A stretch of 47,123 bases of DNA from Kribbella catacumbae DSM 19601 (GTDB lineage Bacteria; Actinomycetota; Actinomycetes; Propionibacteriales; Kribbellaceae). How positions within the stretch are numbered: the first letter of the stretch is position 1; every line of letters starts with the position of its first letter. The translations under genes were made by a program, and so were the position numbers. The stretch is from contig NZ_AQUZ01000065.1 in NCBI RefSeq assembly GCF_000372465.1, forward strand, positions 1-47,123, read 5' to 3'. Shown piece after piece: positions 24,095 to 33,646 of the stretch. The notes beneath the pieces were generated by a model, which saw nothing but the letters and a program-made list of their open reading frames with translations, was not told the origin of the DNA and made no database searches.

Positions 24095-25987
24095 GTGACG
24101 CTTTTCCGCCATTCTGCCGTCGGTATCGCCGACCTGACGACGGACGGAACCTTGGCCGCGAGGATCGCCGAGCAAATGCGCTACCACACCGGCCGACGTG
24201 CTGCCCCGGCAGAACTCAGGTCTTGGGAACGCAGCCTGCCGGTCCTCGCGCAAGACCTGATCCAGGCGGGACTGGGCAACGTCGAGGTCCTGATCGAGCA
24301 CCACCTCCCGCTGACTTCGAAGCGCGCCGACGTGGTCCTCGCAGGACGCCACCCGAAAACCGGCGGCTCGTCGTACGTGGTCATCGAGTTGAAGCAGTGG
24401 AGCCGTGCCGCAGCGTGGCAGGACGACCGCGAACTGGTCCTCATCGAGGGCTACCCCAACTCGCCCCGGCTCCACCCCGTCGCCCAGGTCCGCGGGTATT
24501 GCGACTATCTCGCCGACTTCACCAGGTCCCTCGACGGTCAACCGGATGCCGTTGCCGGCGCCGCCTACCTGCACAACGCGACCGCCGAGTCTGCAGTACA
24601 CGATCTGTATGAGTACCCGCAGGATCTACGCGGTCGACTCTTCATCGGTGCGCGCCGTAGCGAGTTCACCGATTTCCTCCGTGAACGGCTCGATCCGTCG
24701 GTACCAGGCAGCCCGTACGCCGACCAACTGATCGGCTCGGCGGTAGCTCCGTCGAAGCAACTGCTCGCGGTTGCCGCCGACGAAGTACAGAGGCGGGAGC
24801 AGTTCGTCCTCCTGGCGGAGCAGAAGCTTGCTCATTCGCTGGTGGTCCACGAGGTCGAACGGATTCGACGGGCCGACCAGAAGTCGATCATCATCGTCAC
24901 CGGCGGACCTGGCAGCGGCAAGAGTGTGATCGCGCTGTCCCTCTTCGGCGAGCTCTCCCGCCGCGGCCGAACCGTCTTGCACGCCACAGGATCCCGCTCC
25001 TTCACCCTGACACTTCGCAAGGTCGCCGGAGCACGCCAACCGCGCGTGCAGCGAATGTTCAAGTACTTCAACCAGTTCATGGATGCCGAGGCCAACGAAC
25101 TCGACGTCCTCATCCTGGACGAGGCACATCGCATCCGCGAAACCTCCGTGGACAGATACACACCTGCCCAGTTCCGCACCGGCCGTCCCCAGATCGAGGA
25201 ACTAGTCGCGGCCGCCCGCGTACCCGTCTTCTTCCTCGACGAGAACCAGGTCGTGAAACCCGGCGAACTCGGAACCGTGGCAGACATCCAGCGGTACGCC
25301 GCTTCGGCCGGCCTGCCAACGCCCATCCACATCAGCCTCGACGGCCAGTTCCGCTGCGGCGGCAGCGAGGAATACGTCCGATGGGTCCTGCAACTACTCG
25401 AACTCGATGATGGCGGCCCGGTCCCGTGGACAGGCGACCCGTCATTCGAGGTACAGATCGCTGACACACCAGAAGCCATGGAGGCGACCCTCAAGGCCAA
25501 GATGGCTGAGGGATACGGCGCCCGCATCGCAGCCGGCTACTGCTGGCCGTGGAGCGACCCGCGCCCCGACAAAACCCTCGTCCCCGACGTCCAGATCGGA
25601 GACTGGTGCCGCCCCTGGAACGTGAAGGGCGACCGCAAGGTAGGCGAAGCACCCCCAGCCGCCCTCTGGGCCTCCGACCCAAACGGCTTCGACCAAGTCG
25701 GCTGCGTCTACACAGCCCAAGGCTTCGAATACGACTGGAGCGGCGTCATCCTCGGCCCCGACCTCGTCTGGCGCAACGGCCGCTTCACCACAATCCGCGA
25801 CGCCAACAAAGACCCCGCCTTCCGCAACCGCAAAACCACCGACGACCCCACCTTCGACCGCCTGGTCCGCAACACCTACAAGGTCCTCCTAACCCGAGGC
25901 ATGGTCGGCACCATCCTCTACTCCCCCGACCCAGAAACCCGAGACGCCCTCCACCAACTCGCATCGGGCGATCTCACCCGCGCCTGA
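24095..25987 (+). CDS. DUF2075 (Schlafen-like) P-loop ATPase with an N-terminal nuclease-like segment
   Basis: A 630-residue protein. Residues about 70-105 contain Asp79 (KRADVVLAG) and then Glu98-x-Lys100 in VVIELKQW, a PD-(D/E)xK-like arrangement. The ATPase follows: Walker A GGPGSGKS at about 270-277, Walker B VLILDEAHR at about 338-346, then FFLDENQVV and SLDGQFRC, as in superfamily 1 helicase-like DUF2075 proteins. The C-terminus has TAQGFEYDWSGVILG, an SF1 motif V/VI equivalent. It probably loads on or cleaves nucleic acid using ATP. GTG 24095 after GGGGGA is preferred; the frame is open to 23999. Confidence 0.82.
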   Translation: MTLFRHSAVGIADLTTDGTLAARIAEQMRYHTGRRAAPAELRSWERSLPVLAQDLIQAGLGNVEVLIEHHLPLTSKRADVVLAGRHPKTGGSSYVVIELKQWSRAAAWQDDRELVLIEGYPNSPRLHPVAQVRGYCDYLADFTRSLDGQPDAVAGAAYLHNATAESAVHDLYEYPQDLRGRLFIGARRSEFTDFLRERLDPSVPGSPYADQLIGSAVAPSKQLLAVAADEVQRREQFVLLAEQKLAHSLVVHEVERIRRADQKSIIIVTGGPGSGKSVIALSLFGELSRRGRTVLHATGSRSFTLTLRKVAGARQPRVQRMFKYFNQFMDAEANELDVLILDEAHRIRETSVDRYTPAQFRTGRPQIEELVAAARVPVFFLDENQVVKPGELGTVADIQRYAASAGLPTPIHISLDGQFRCGGSEEYVRWVLQLLELDDGGPVPWTGDPSFEVQIADTPEAMEATLKAKMAEGYGARIAAGYCWPWSDPRPDKTLVPDVQIGDWCRPWNVKGDRKVGEAPPAALWASDPNGFDQVGCVYTAQGFEYDWSGVILGPDLVWRNGRFTTIRDANKDPAFRNRKTTDDPTFDRLVRNTYKVLLTRGMVGTILYSPDPETRDALHQLASGDLTRA

Positions 25988-26030
25988 CCAACACCAAAGC
26001 AGCGGCCCGACAGGCTTCCACCCACGGACA

Positions 26031-26400
26031 TGCGACGACGCCACGAACCAACGGCTGCTCCTCTCCAACGACGAGGACTTCGACAGAGTGGACGAGGTAC
26101 GGGCGGGCGGAGGCGCAATCCTCGTGGGCGCAAACACCGTCCGCCAGGACAACCCGCGCCTCCTAGTCCGCTCGCAGGAACGCCGCGACCGCCGAGTCGG
26201 CGCCGGCCAGCCCTTCTCCCCGACGAAGGTCATGATCGCCCTCCACCGGCGACCTCTCCCCCACCGCCAACTTCCTCACCGAGGGCGACGTCGACCAGGC
26301 TCGTCTACACGCCCACACCCGACAAGGCCTCAGCCTCTCTCGGCTCGGCGGCCACCAACATCGAAGCCACCGATCTCCTGTCCGTACTACGAGACTGCAC
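26031..26400 (+). pseudogene. Decayed second copy of the RibD-like reductase
   Basis: The frame reads NQRLLLSNDEDFDRVDEVRA and then AILVGANTVRQDNPRLLVRS, nearly the same as residues 20-70 of the intact reductase at 22382. At about 26235 the match moves to another frame, continuing GDLSPTANFLTEGDVD, and then again to LVYTPTPDKASASLG. There is no start codon in place and the C-terminal NADPH loop is missing. At least two frameshifts and both ends are lost, so it is not functional. Confidence 0.85.
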
Positions 26401-26408
26401 AGGCCTAG

Positions 26409-26696
26409 CGGAAGGTCGACCTCGCGCGGGTCGAAGACTCGATCGATGCGATCGTCTGCGCCTACATCGCAGCCTATTCAGTAGCGAACCCCACCGCTGT
26501 CCGGGTCATTGGCGACATGACGAGTGGCTACATCTTGAACCCCGGTCACAGCGGAAGTCGCCAGGGACTACGACTCAGCGTGAGGACTCGGGTCGATCGC
26601 GAGTACGGAGAGATCTATCCGTCGAGCGCTGGCCAACTCACCCTCCGCAGACGCGTCGTCACGGGGTTGGTTCTGGTAGACATCGACTGTGAGTGA
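26409..26696 (+). pseudogene. C-terminal relic of a DUF429-family gene
   Basis: The frame begins after a stop at 26406-26408 and reads KVDLARVEDSIDAIVCAYIA, then VIGDMTSGYIL. This resembles the end of DUF429 proteins, whose C-terminus has EDxxDAxxCAYxA and GDxxxGYI. The nuclease-like N-terminal domain is absent. It directly follows the RibD relic and ends inside the start of the HNH gene, which suggests deletion of several hundred bases here. Confidence 0.6.
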
Positions 26697-27588
26697 ACCA
26701 GCCTTTGACCTCGAGTTGCGTGAGGCTGCGATGACGTGGCTTGATCAGAGGCGTGACGAGCTTCTAACCGCCGCCGGCCTCGCAACGTTTCACTTCCGAG
26801 GCGAGCGGGTGGCCCTCATGGACAGGCAACGGGGCATCCGAAAGCCGGCCGTGCTCGACGCGGCACTCTCGTTTCGGACCACGTTCACCCTGCCAGGAAA
26901 GACTCCGCCGTACGCCGATCAGGAGGGCGCGGACGGATTTCTGCGCTACAAGTATCGAGGTGACGATCCGCAGCATCCCGAGAACGTGGCGATGCGCAGG
27001 TGCTATCAGGATCGGTTGCCGGTGATCTGGTTTGTTGGCATCGACCGCGGTCGATATCTAGCCCGCTTCCCGGTCTACATCCTCGCCGATGAGCCAGAAC
27101 AGCTTCAGTTCGCGGTGGCTGTCGATCCGGAGCAGCTCTACCTGCCATATGGCAGCAACGCAAACGAAGACAGCCGCAAGTACGTCGAGCGGATTACTAG
27201 GTTGCGCCTCCACCAACCCGTCTTCCGTGCTCGCGTTCTGCACGCGTACGACGGCCAATGCGCGATCTGCAGGTTGAAACATGTCGAGCTACTCGACGCG
27301 GCTCACATCCTGCCCGATGCGCACCCACTCGGTAAGCCGGTCGTGCCCAACGGATTGGCCCTCTGTAAGATCCACCATGCTGCCTACGATCAAAACATCA
27401 TCGGCATCCGCCCGGACCTGGTGGTGGAGGTTCGCCGCGACATCCTGGCTGAGGTGGATGGGCCGATGCTCAAGCACGGCCTCCAGGAGATGGCAGGCAC
27501 TCGCCTAACAACGCCCCGAACCCTGAGCGCGCGCCCGGACAAGGACAACCTCGAGGAGCGATACGAGTCCTTCAAGGCTGCAAGTTAG
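26689..27588 (+). CDS. HNH endonuclease with an N-terminal recognition domain
   Basis: A 299-residue restriction-type endonuclease. Residues about 1-160 form a domain seen in many HNH restriction-like proteins (GIRKPAVLDAALSFRT, FLRYKYRG, LPVIWFVGIDRGRYLARFPV) and probably read DNA or a modified base. Residues about 185-250 hold the HNH fold: zinc CAIC and LCKIH, catalytic His in LLDAAHILPD, Asn in VPNGLAL and His in IHHAAYD. GTG 26689 lies just inside the DUF429 relic. Sixty-eight bases downstream is the PLD-helicase gene, so the two form a likely nuclease-helicase defence pair. Confidence 0.85.
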   Translation: MSEPAFDLELREAAMTWLDQRRDELLTAAGLATFHFRGERVALMDRQRGIRKPAVLDAALSFRTTFTLPGKTPPYADQEGADGFLRYKYRGDDPQHPENVAMRRCYQDRLPVIWFVGIDRGRYLARFPVYILADEPEQLQFAVAVDPEQLYLPYGSNANEDSRKYVERITRLRLHQPVFRARVLHAYDGQCAICRLKHVELLDAAHILPDAHPLGKPVVPNGLALCKIHHAAYDQNIIGIRPDLVVEVRRDILAEVDGPMLKHGLQEMAGTRLTTPRTLSARPDKDNLEERYESFKAAS

Positions 27589-27656
27589 GAACCTCTGCGT
27601 GGATCGCGACGCTTGTCGGTGCGATCTGGCAAGCTCTCCGCGAGGTGGTGGCCAAG

Positions 27657-30600
27657 ATGAAGCCTGGAATCTATGACGCGCTCGTGACGCACGGCCTGCT
27701 GGAAGGACTCCAACAGGCTGAACAGTTGACAGCTGAGCTCGACGGTGTGATTGATGCTGAGCAGCCCGAAGTGCTCGCGCGACATGTTCGCGACGCAGTA
27801 CTGCGCAAGCTCGCCGGCACCCGACCGGACGACCGGGTCGCGCTCGTCAACAATCTCCTGCTCCAACTGGCATCGGCGGATGACCTCCTGCCCGATGACA
27901 AGCCACGACAGCTTCACGCACTCCATCCGGTGGCCGGACCCGGAGTGCACCAGTTGGGCGAAACCCGTCCGGTGACCCCTCTCTCGGATGCCGCCTTGCT
28001 CACCAATGCTCACGGCGAACCGGCACTCGGCTCGGAGTTGCGAGCAGAGATCGATTCATCCGACGAGGTTGATCTCCTCTGCGCGTTCGTCATGTGGCAC
28101 GGGCTGAGACTCCTCGAGTCGCCGTTGGAGCGGCTCAGGTCACGCAACGCCCCATTTCGGGTGATCACCACGACCTACCGAGGAGCCACCGAGCGCTCCG
28201 CCCTGGAGCGGCTTGTTCGGGAGTTCGGCGCTGAGGTCAAGATCCAGTACGACCTAGACCGCACCAGGCTGCACGCAAAGGCTTGGCTCTTTCGCCGACA
28301 GACTGGATTCGATACCGCCTACGTCGGCTCATCGAACTTGTCGCGGGCGGCGCTACTCGACGGAGTCGAATGGAATGTCCGACTCTCCCGGGTGGCTACT
28401 CCAAATCTCCTGAACAAGTTCGGCGCTACCTTCGACACCTATTGGAACGACCCGTCCTTCGAGCCCTACGACCCGGACCGAGACCGTGACCGACTAGATG
28501 ATGCGCTGGCACAGAGCGGTGACCGCCGAACTAGCAATCGAGCCATCATCTCCCTGGCCGGCTTGGAGGTTCGCCCCCACCCGTATCAGGCTGAGATGCT
28601 CGAGACGCTCGCGGTCGAGCGTGAAGTTCACGACCGACACCGCAACCTCGTCGTTGCCGCAACTGGGACCGGCAAGACCGTAATCGCAGCACTCGACTAC
28701 CGGCGACTCCGCGACGAGGCGCTCGAGCGGGGCGGACAACCGCCCACGCTTCTATTCATTGCCCATCGCAAGGAGATCTTGCAACAGTCGATCCGTACCT
28801 ATCGCGAGGTGCTCGGTGACGCTTCCTTCGGTGAGCCGTACCACTCCGGTTCGCGTCCGGAGCGCTGGAAGCACGTCTTTGCCTCGGTACAAGCGCTCAA
28901 CGGGTACGACGTGGCCTCAATGCCAGCCAACTTCTTCGACATTCTGGTAGTCGACGAGTTCCACCATTCAGCTGCGCCCACCTATCGGAAGCTGCTCGAT
29001 CACTTGGAACCTCGTGAGCTCCTCGGTCTGACTGCAACGCCTGAACGTACAGACGGTTTCGACGTTCAGGCGTACTTCGATGGTCGCACAGCGGTCGAAC
29101 TTCGACTGTGGGACGCGCTCTCCGACGGTCTGCTCTGCCCGTTCCACTACTTCGGCATCGCAGACGGGGTGAGCCTCACTAATCTGCAATGGAGACAAGG
29201 CAGGTACGACGAACGCGAACTCGAGCACCTCTACACGGGTAACGACGCGCGAGCCAGGATCGTACTGAGTCAGCTTCGCGGCAAGCTCAGCGACGTAAAT
29301 AAGATGCGTGCCCTTGGCTTCTGCGTCTCCGTTGCCCATGCCGAGTACATGGCAAAGGTGTTCAACGAGGCAGGAATTCCAGCTCTGGCCGTGTCTGGCC
29401 AATCGTCGGCCACTGACCGCGACCAAGCGTTCCGCGACCTGAAGGCACGGCAGGTGAACGCACTGTTCGCGGCTGACCTCTTCAATGAGGGTCTCGATAT
29501 TCCTGAGGTCGACACGGTTCTCTTCCTCCGCCCGACTGAGAGTCCGACGGTCTTCCTTCAGCAGCTCGGCCGCGGCCTGAGGCAGTCGCACGGCAAGGCG
29601 GTCCTCACCGCTCTCGACTTTGTCGGCCACCAGCGCAAGGAGTTCCGGTTCGACAAGCGGTTCAGGGCCTTGACTGGCGACACTCGAAAAGGCCTGGAGC
29701 GTCAAGTCGAGAAGGGGTTTCCGTTCCTACCATCCGGCTGCCAGATCATTCTCGACAAGGTCGCGCAGGATGCCGTGCTGCAGAATCTCCGCGACCAGGT
29801 TACCGGACAGAAGCGTGAGATTGTCGCTGAGTTGCGAGCCCACGGCGCCCAGGATCTACCGACCTTCTTGCGCGAATCTGGCATCGAGCTCACCGATATG
29901 CTGCGTGACAAACGAAGCTGGACCGGCCTCCGACGAGAGGCCGGCATACCAACGCCCAGCGGCGGAGCTCACGAAGCTGCCCTCCTTCGACGAGTACGCG
30001 CACTTGCTCACGTCGACGACCCGACCCGCATGCAGGCTTACCGAGCCCTCCTCGCCGACAACGCACCGCCGTACAAGGATCTGGACGCGGAGCACCAACA
30101 GCACGCGCAGATGCTCTTCTTCTCGCTCTGGCCGAACGGGGGTGGCTTCCAGTCGTTCGACGCCGGCCTCGCGGCGCTCAGGGACGAACACGCACTCCGC
30201 GACGAACTGAGCCAGGTCATCGACTACACGATGGATCGCGCCCGTCATCGGACGCTCAAGCTGGCTGGGAAGCTCGCCAGCTTGCCTCTCCGAGTTCACG
30301 CGAGCTACCAGCGGGAAGAGATCTTGACCGCTCTTCGCTTTGCAAACTTGGACAACCGCCGCCCAAGCACCTATGTACAGGGTGTCGTGTACTCACCGGA
30401 GATCGACACCGACGCGTTCCTAATCACGCTCAACAAATCCGAGGCGGACTACTCCCCCACGACGATGTACCGCGACTACGCCATCAGCCCCATGCTTTTC
30501 CACTGGGAATCACAAAGCGCCACCCGGGTCAGCTCTGAAACCGGCCAGCGGTACATCAATCACCACCAACGGGGATCCAACATCTTCCTCTTCGCCCGCG

Positions 30601-30755
30601 CCCACAAGGGAACCGAAATGGGCACCTCGCCCTACATCTTCCTAGGCCCAGCAAGCTACGAAACCCACACCGGCGACCGACCCATCGCCATCACCTGGAA
30701 ACTAGACCACCCCATGCCCCCCGACCTCTTCCAAACCGCCTCCGTAGTCGCCTAG
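27657..30755 (+). CDS. PLD nuclease-DEAD/DEAH helicase-DUF3427 protein
   Basis: A 1032-residue protein with three parts. Residues about 130-260 are a phospholipase-D-type nuclease: RLHAKAWLF contains His206 and Lys208, followed by YVGSSNLSRAAL. Residues about 320-680 form a superfamily 2 helicase: Walker A AATGTGKT near 335-342, the DEAH-box variant DEFHH near 433, LTATPERTDG and QQLGRGLRQSHGK. The C-terminal third is DUF3427 (ASYQREEILTAL, FLFARAHKGT), common in defence-associated helicases. ATG 27657 is chosen because family members begin with this helix; GTG 27645 is four codons upstream. It should unwind and cut DNA with the HNH partner. Confidence 0.87.
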   Translation: MKPGIYDALVTHGLLEGLQQAEQLTAELDGVIDAEQPEVLARHVRDAVLRKLAGTRPDDRVALVNNLLLQLASADDLLPDDKPRQLHALHPVAGPGVHQLGETRPVTPLSDAALLTNAHGEPALGSELRAEIDSSDEVDLLCAFVMWHGLRLLESPLERLRSRNAPFRVITTTYRGATERSALERLVREFGAEVKIQYDLDRTRLHAKAWLFRRQTGFDTAYVGSSNLSRAALLDGVEWNVRLSRVATPNLLNKFGATFDTYWNDPSFEPYDPDRDRDRLDDALAQSGDRRTSNRAIISLAGLEVRPHPYQAEMLETLAVEREVHDRHRNLVVAATGTGKTVIAALDYRRLRDEALERGGQPPTLLFIAHRKEILQQSIRTYREVLGDASFGEPYHSGSRPERWKHVFASVQALNGYDVASMPANFFDILVVDEFHHSAAPTYRKLLDHLEPRELLGLTATPERTDGFDVQAYFDGRTAVELRLWDALSDGLLCPFHYFGIADGVSLTNLQWRQGRYDERELEHLYTGNDARARIVLSQLRGKLSDVNKMRALGFCVSVAHAEYMAKVFNEAGIPALAVSGQSSATDRDQAFRDLKARQVNALFAADLFNEGLDIPEVDTVLFLRPTESPTVFLQQLGRGLRQSHGKAVLTALDFVGHQRKEFRFDKRFRALTGDTRKGLERQVEKGFPFLPSGCQIILDKVAQDAVLQNLRDQVTGQKREIVAELRAHGAQDLPTFLRESGIELTDMLRDKRSWTGLRREAGIPTPSGGAHEAALLRRVRALAHVDDPTRMQAYRALLADNAPPYKDLDAEHQQHAQMLFFSLWPNGGGFQSFDAGLAALRDEHALRDELSQVIDYTMDRARHRTLKLAGKLASLPLRVHASYQREEILTALRFANLDNRRPSTYVQGVVYSPEIDTDAFLITLNKSEADYSPTTMYRDYAISPMLFHWESQSATRVSSETGQRYINHHQRGSNIFLFARAHKGTEMGTSPYIFLGPASYETHTGDRPIAITWKLDHPMPPDLFQTASVVA

Positions 30756-30800
30756 CTGTAATGTCCCTCTGCTGCCCGTCCGCAGACCAACGCAGAATCG

Positions 30801-31172
30801 TCAGCTACGGGGACTAAGTCCCTGCTCGATGTGTTCGAAGATGTCGGCGTCGGTTTGTTGTTGCCAGGTGGGGAGGTCGTCCCAGTCGGCGACGTAGGCC
30901 GGTTTGGGGTCTGGGAAGTATTTGTGGATCTGGGCTATCCAGCAGAGGGCTACGAAGCGGCCCTTCTGGGCTCGGGCGAGTTTGCTGGTGTTGCCGGCTG
31001 AGATGTCTACGAAGGCGCGGACCTGCTCGTAGACGGCCGTTGCGCTGGCACGTTCCCAGTCCGGAGTTTCTTCCCACGAGGTGATGTAACCGGGCTTCGG
31101 TTCGCCGGGGAAGTGTTTCTTGACACCGGCGATCCAGGCCTCGCGGAAGATCCGACCCTGTTCATACGGCAA
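30801..31172 (-). CDS. Small hypothetical protein made of two tandem copies of a 50-residue unit
   Basis: A 123-residue protein. Copy 1 (about 6-56) reads GRIFREAWIAGVKKHFPGEP then PGYITSWEETPDWERAS; copy 2 (about 71-119) reads GRFVALCWIAQIHKYFPDPK then PAYVADWDDLPTWQQQT. The shared pattern is GR..........WIA..K.FP..KP.Y...W...P.W. I do not recognise the unit; it may bind nucleic acid or a partner through its Trp and Phe-Pro residues. The start is TTG 31170-31172 with GGAG seven bases upstream. It is separated from the helicase by 45 bases and transcribed toward it. Confidence 0.7.
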   Translation of the reverse strand: MPYEQGRIFREAWIAGVKKHFPGEPKPGYITSWEETPDWERASATAVYEQVRAFVDISAGNTSKLARAQKGRFVALCWIAQIHKYFPDPKPAYVADWDDLPTWQQQTDADIFEHIEQGLSPRS

Positions 31173-31315
31173 CGTAGCGCTCCTCGTGGTGGGGGTCGCC
31201 CCTGTCCGTCATAACGGGTCAACCCAGTTGGCAGCCGATGGTCGATGGGATGCCATGATCGACACCAGCGCCGTCGAACCCGGATGTTGCGTAGGTGCTC
31301 GGATGCGATCGCGAC

Positions 31316-32203
31316 TCAGGTCAGCGGCTTCCAGTCTGGCCATGGCCGCGTTCCTCGCAACCCGCGCAGAGAGGCGACTCGTAGAGTGGCCTCTTCGCGG
31401 AACTTCTCGTTTTCACTCGCGCATTGAGCGGCGTAGCAGGTAACGCGCAGTTCGCGGACGTCCCGCAAAGCCTCGAAGCCGGGCCACGCCATGACGTCAT
31501 GTCCATAGGCCTCGGCAAAGACGCCGTAATCCACGGCGGACATGGTCCCGAAGGTGCTGTGGCGGACGGCTGTACTCACCAGATCCCACTCCGGCGGTCC
31601 GACTGAGCATCGTTCCAAATCGAGGAGGATGACGTCGCCTCTGTCGGTCGCCACAACATTGCCAGCCCAGGCATCGCCGTGAATAACGCTCGTCGGCAAG
31701 CCGGACGGTAGCTCCGCGTAGGACTGTTGAAGGTCGTCCAGCCGCCGGCGTAACCAGGCTCGATCGTCGTCGCTCAGGGTTGAGGCGCCGTCGATGCGCT
31801 CCGACAACCGAACGAACGGTGCGAGGGGCGCTAGGTCGAAGTCGGTCGGCATCGGCGCGGCGTGCAACTGCTTCAGGGCGGCGGCTACTTCGGCAAAGCT
31901 GCCGTGACGGTGGTCGGGCAACTCCCACCAGAACGTCACCGGTAGTCCATCGAGAACCACGGGCTGTTGAATCTCCTCAAGCGCCTCAACGGCGTTGATC
32001 CCGACCGAAGCGAGCCAGCGCGACACCGCTACTTCCTTCTTCGCGGCGTCGACCTGTCCCAGTCGAGCGATCCGCACCACCACGTGATCGGGCAGCCGGT
32101 AGAGCGCGTTCTCCCCCTGGCGAATCAGCTCGGCGCCATCAGATGACAAACCTACCCGCGCGCAGGCCTCTTTCAGCATGGCCTCCAGCGTCACGAGCGT
32201 CAC
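31316..32203 (-). CDS. Aminoglycoside phosphotransferase-like kinase
   Basis: A 295-residue APH/choline-kinase-fold protein. The nucleotide-contacting lysine is probably in VDAAKKEVAVSRWL, the catalytic loop is VIHGDAWAGNVV, and the metal-binding DxD-like segment is ILLDLERCSVGP. It would transfer phosphate to a small molecule. GTG 32201-32203 overlaps the stop of the upstream XRE-TPR regulator as GTGA, so the pair is translationally coupled. Actinobacteria often carry this regulator-kinase pair; a role in antibiotic resistance is only one possibility. Confidence 0.85.
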   Translation of the reverse strand: MTLVTLEAMLKEACARVGLSSDGAELIRQGENALYRLPDHVVVRIARLGQVDAAKKEVAVSRWLASVGINAVEALEEIQQPVVLDGLPVTFWWELPDHRHGSFAEVAAALKQLHAAPMPTDFDLAPLAPFVRLSERIDGASTLSDDDRAWLRRRLDDLQQSYAELPSGLPTSVIHGDAWAGNVVATDRGDVILLDLERCSVGPPEWDLVSTAVRHSTFGTMSAVDYGVFAEAYGHDVMAWPGFEALRDVRELRVTCYAAQCASENEKFREEATLRVASLRGLRGTRPWPDWKPLT

Positions 32204-33519
32204 GAAGCCGCCAACACATTGCGGATGTCGTGGCGAAGGGAGGCGACTTCGTGCACTCCTTCGTGAGCGTCGGCGCGTCGAGCCAGATCACGGAGATCGT
32301 CGGCCGCTCGTCGAGAGCGCAGCGACCGGGCATCCTTGAGCGCCTGCTCACCAGCAACCGCGGCCTCCTGGGGGTCGCCGACTGTCATCGTCAGCGAGGC
32401 CAACTTGATTCCGCTCATCGCTCTTGACCGCACGTAGGTATCGGTGTGGCCGGCAACCGCGCTAGCCAACCTGGACGCTGCCTGGTCCTCCGCTTCGCCG
32501 TGCCTCACTGCCAAGTCCCATAGGGCGTGACCGGTATCGCCCAGATGCTGAGCTTGGTCGTAGTAGCGCATCCAGTCGGGGTCATTGACCGGATCGGCTT
32601 GGGCGAATTGCTCGTCAGCTAGCCCGACTGTGCGCAACGCCTCCTGCACCCGGCCGAGTTTGGCGAGGGCACGAGCTCGAGCGGCCAGCAACATCGCCCG
32701 TTCGGTGGCCGTCAGTCGATCGGCCCGGACGAGCGCCATTTCGGTCAGCGTCAAACCTTGGTCCGGATCACCACACCAGATCGATTGCCGGGCCATTGAT
32801 GAGAGTGTCTTGGCGCGCAGGTTCCAGTCGCCAGCCTCGTCGGCGCAGGCCTGCGTGAAGCGGAACATGCGGCGGGCATCGTCGTGCGCGTAGGCATCGA
32901 ACGCCATCATGGCGCAGACATGACCGAGGAAGCCGACTGAGGCGAACAGTTCTGGGCGGAGATTGTCAGGGCAGCGCACATCCAGCATCTCTGCCGAGTG
33001 GCGCAATTGAGCAATCACTGCTTCTCGCGCCAGGCCGCCACCGTAGTGGTTGTCCCAAGAGCCGAACACGCGAGCGGCCGTCCGTACGCCGTCAATGTCT
33101 GCCTGGGTAATGAAGTTCGGTACAGGAGTCGCCTCAGCAGGCGTCAGCAGCTCCAGCAGCGGCGCGGAGGAGACAGCAGCCGCACCAACGCCGATGACAG
33201 CGCGAATGAATTCTTTTCGGTCCACGTTCTCCACCGGAGGAGGCGAGTGACGACGCACCCGGAAGCCCAACTCGGGATCGGTACGCACGCCGGTGACAGC
33301 CCTCAACGCGGCTCGATAGTCAGCCTGAGGGCTTCGGATCAGTCCCCGTTCCAACTTGCCGATGTAATTGGCGTCAACGTCAGTCCGGCGGCCACGGTGC
33401 TGCCAGATCCACTCATTGACCAGCTCGGCCATGTCTTGGCGTGATGCAGGTTGCCCCGGGGCGTGATGCGACTCCACGCGCTCACGCGCGTGGCGAAGCT
33501 GATCGTTCGCCTCCGTCAC
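32200..33519 (-). CDS. XRE-family regulator with TPR repeats
   Basis: A 439-residue protein. Residues about 5-75 hold the HTH (LRHARERVESHHAPGQPASR, MAELVNEWI, DANYIGKLERG). After a linker come TPR-like helices from about residue 150 to the end (ERAMLLAARARALAKLGRVQ and similar). Such proteins usually sense a peptide or metabolite through the TPR part. GTG 33517-33519 is chosen by the family start; its ribosome-binding site GGGGAG nearly touches the start. It is coupled to the kinase gene and divergent from the microgene chain, 127 bases away, and probably controls both. Confidence 0.82.
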   Translation of the reverse strand: MTEANDQLRHARERVESHHAPGQPASRQDMAELVNEWIWQHRGRRTDVDANYIGKLERGLIRSPQADYRAALRAVTGVRTDPELGFRVRRHSPPPVENVDRKEFIRAVIGVGAAAVSSAPLLELLTPAEATPVPNFITQADIDGVRTAARVFGSWDNHYGGGLAREAVIAQLRHSAEMLDVRCPDNLRPELFASVGFLGHVCAMMAFDAYAHDDARRMFRFTQACADEAGDWNLRAKTLSSMARQSIWCGDPDQGLTLTEMALVRADRLTATERAMLLAARARALAKLGRVQEALRTVGLADEQFAQADPVNDPDWMRYYDQAQHLGDTGHALWDLAVRHGEAEDQAASRLASAVAGHTDTYVRSRAMSGIKLASLTMTVGDPQEAAVAGEQALKDARSLRSRRAADDLRDLARRADAHEGVHEVASLRHDIRNVLAAS

Positions 33520-33646
33520 TCCCCGATCGTGCCACAGGCTGTGACCGTCAACCACCTGACGGCGACTATTCCTCCCCAATTCATCCCGGCGGCATCCCCA
33601 CCAACATCCCTCCCCGGGATCCCTCCCGGACGCCATGGTTATCGGC

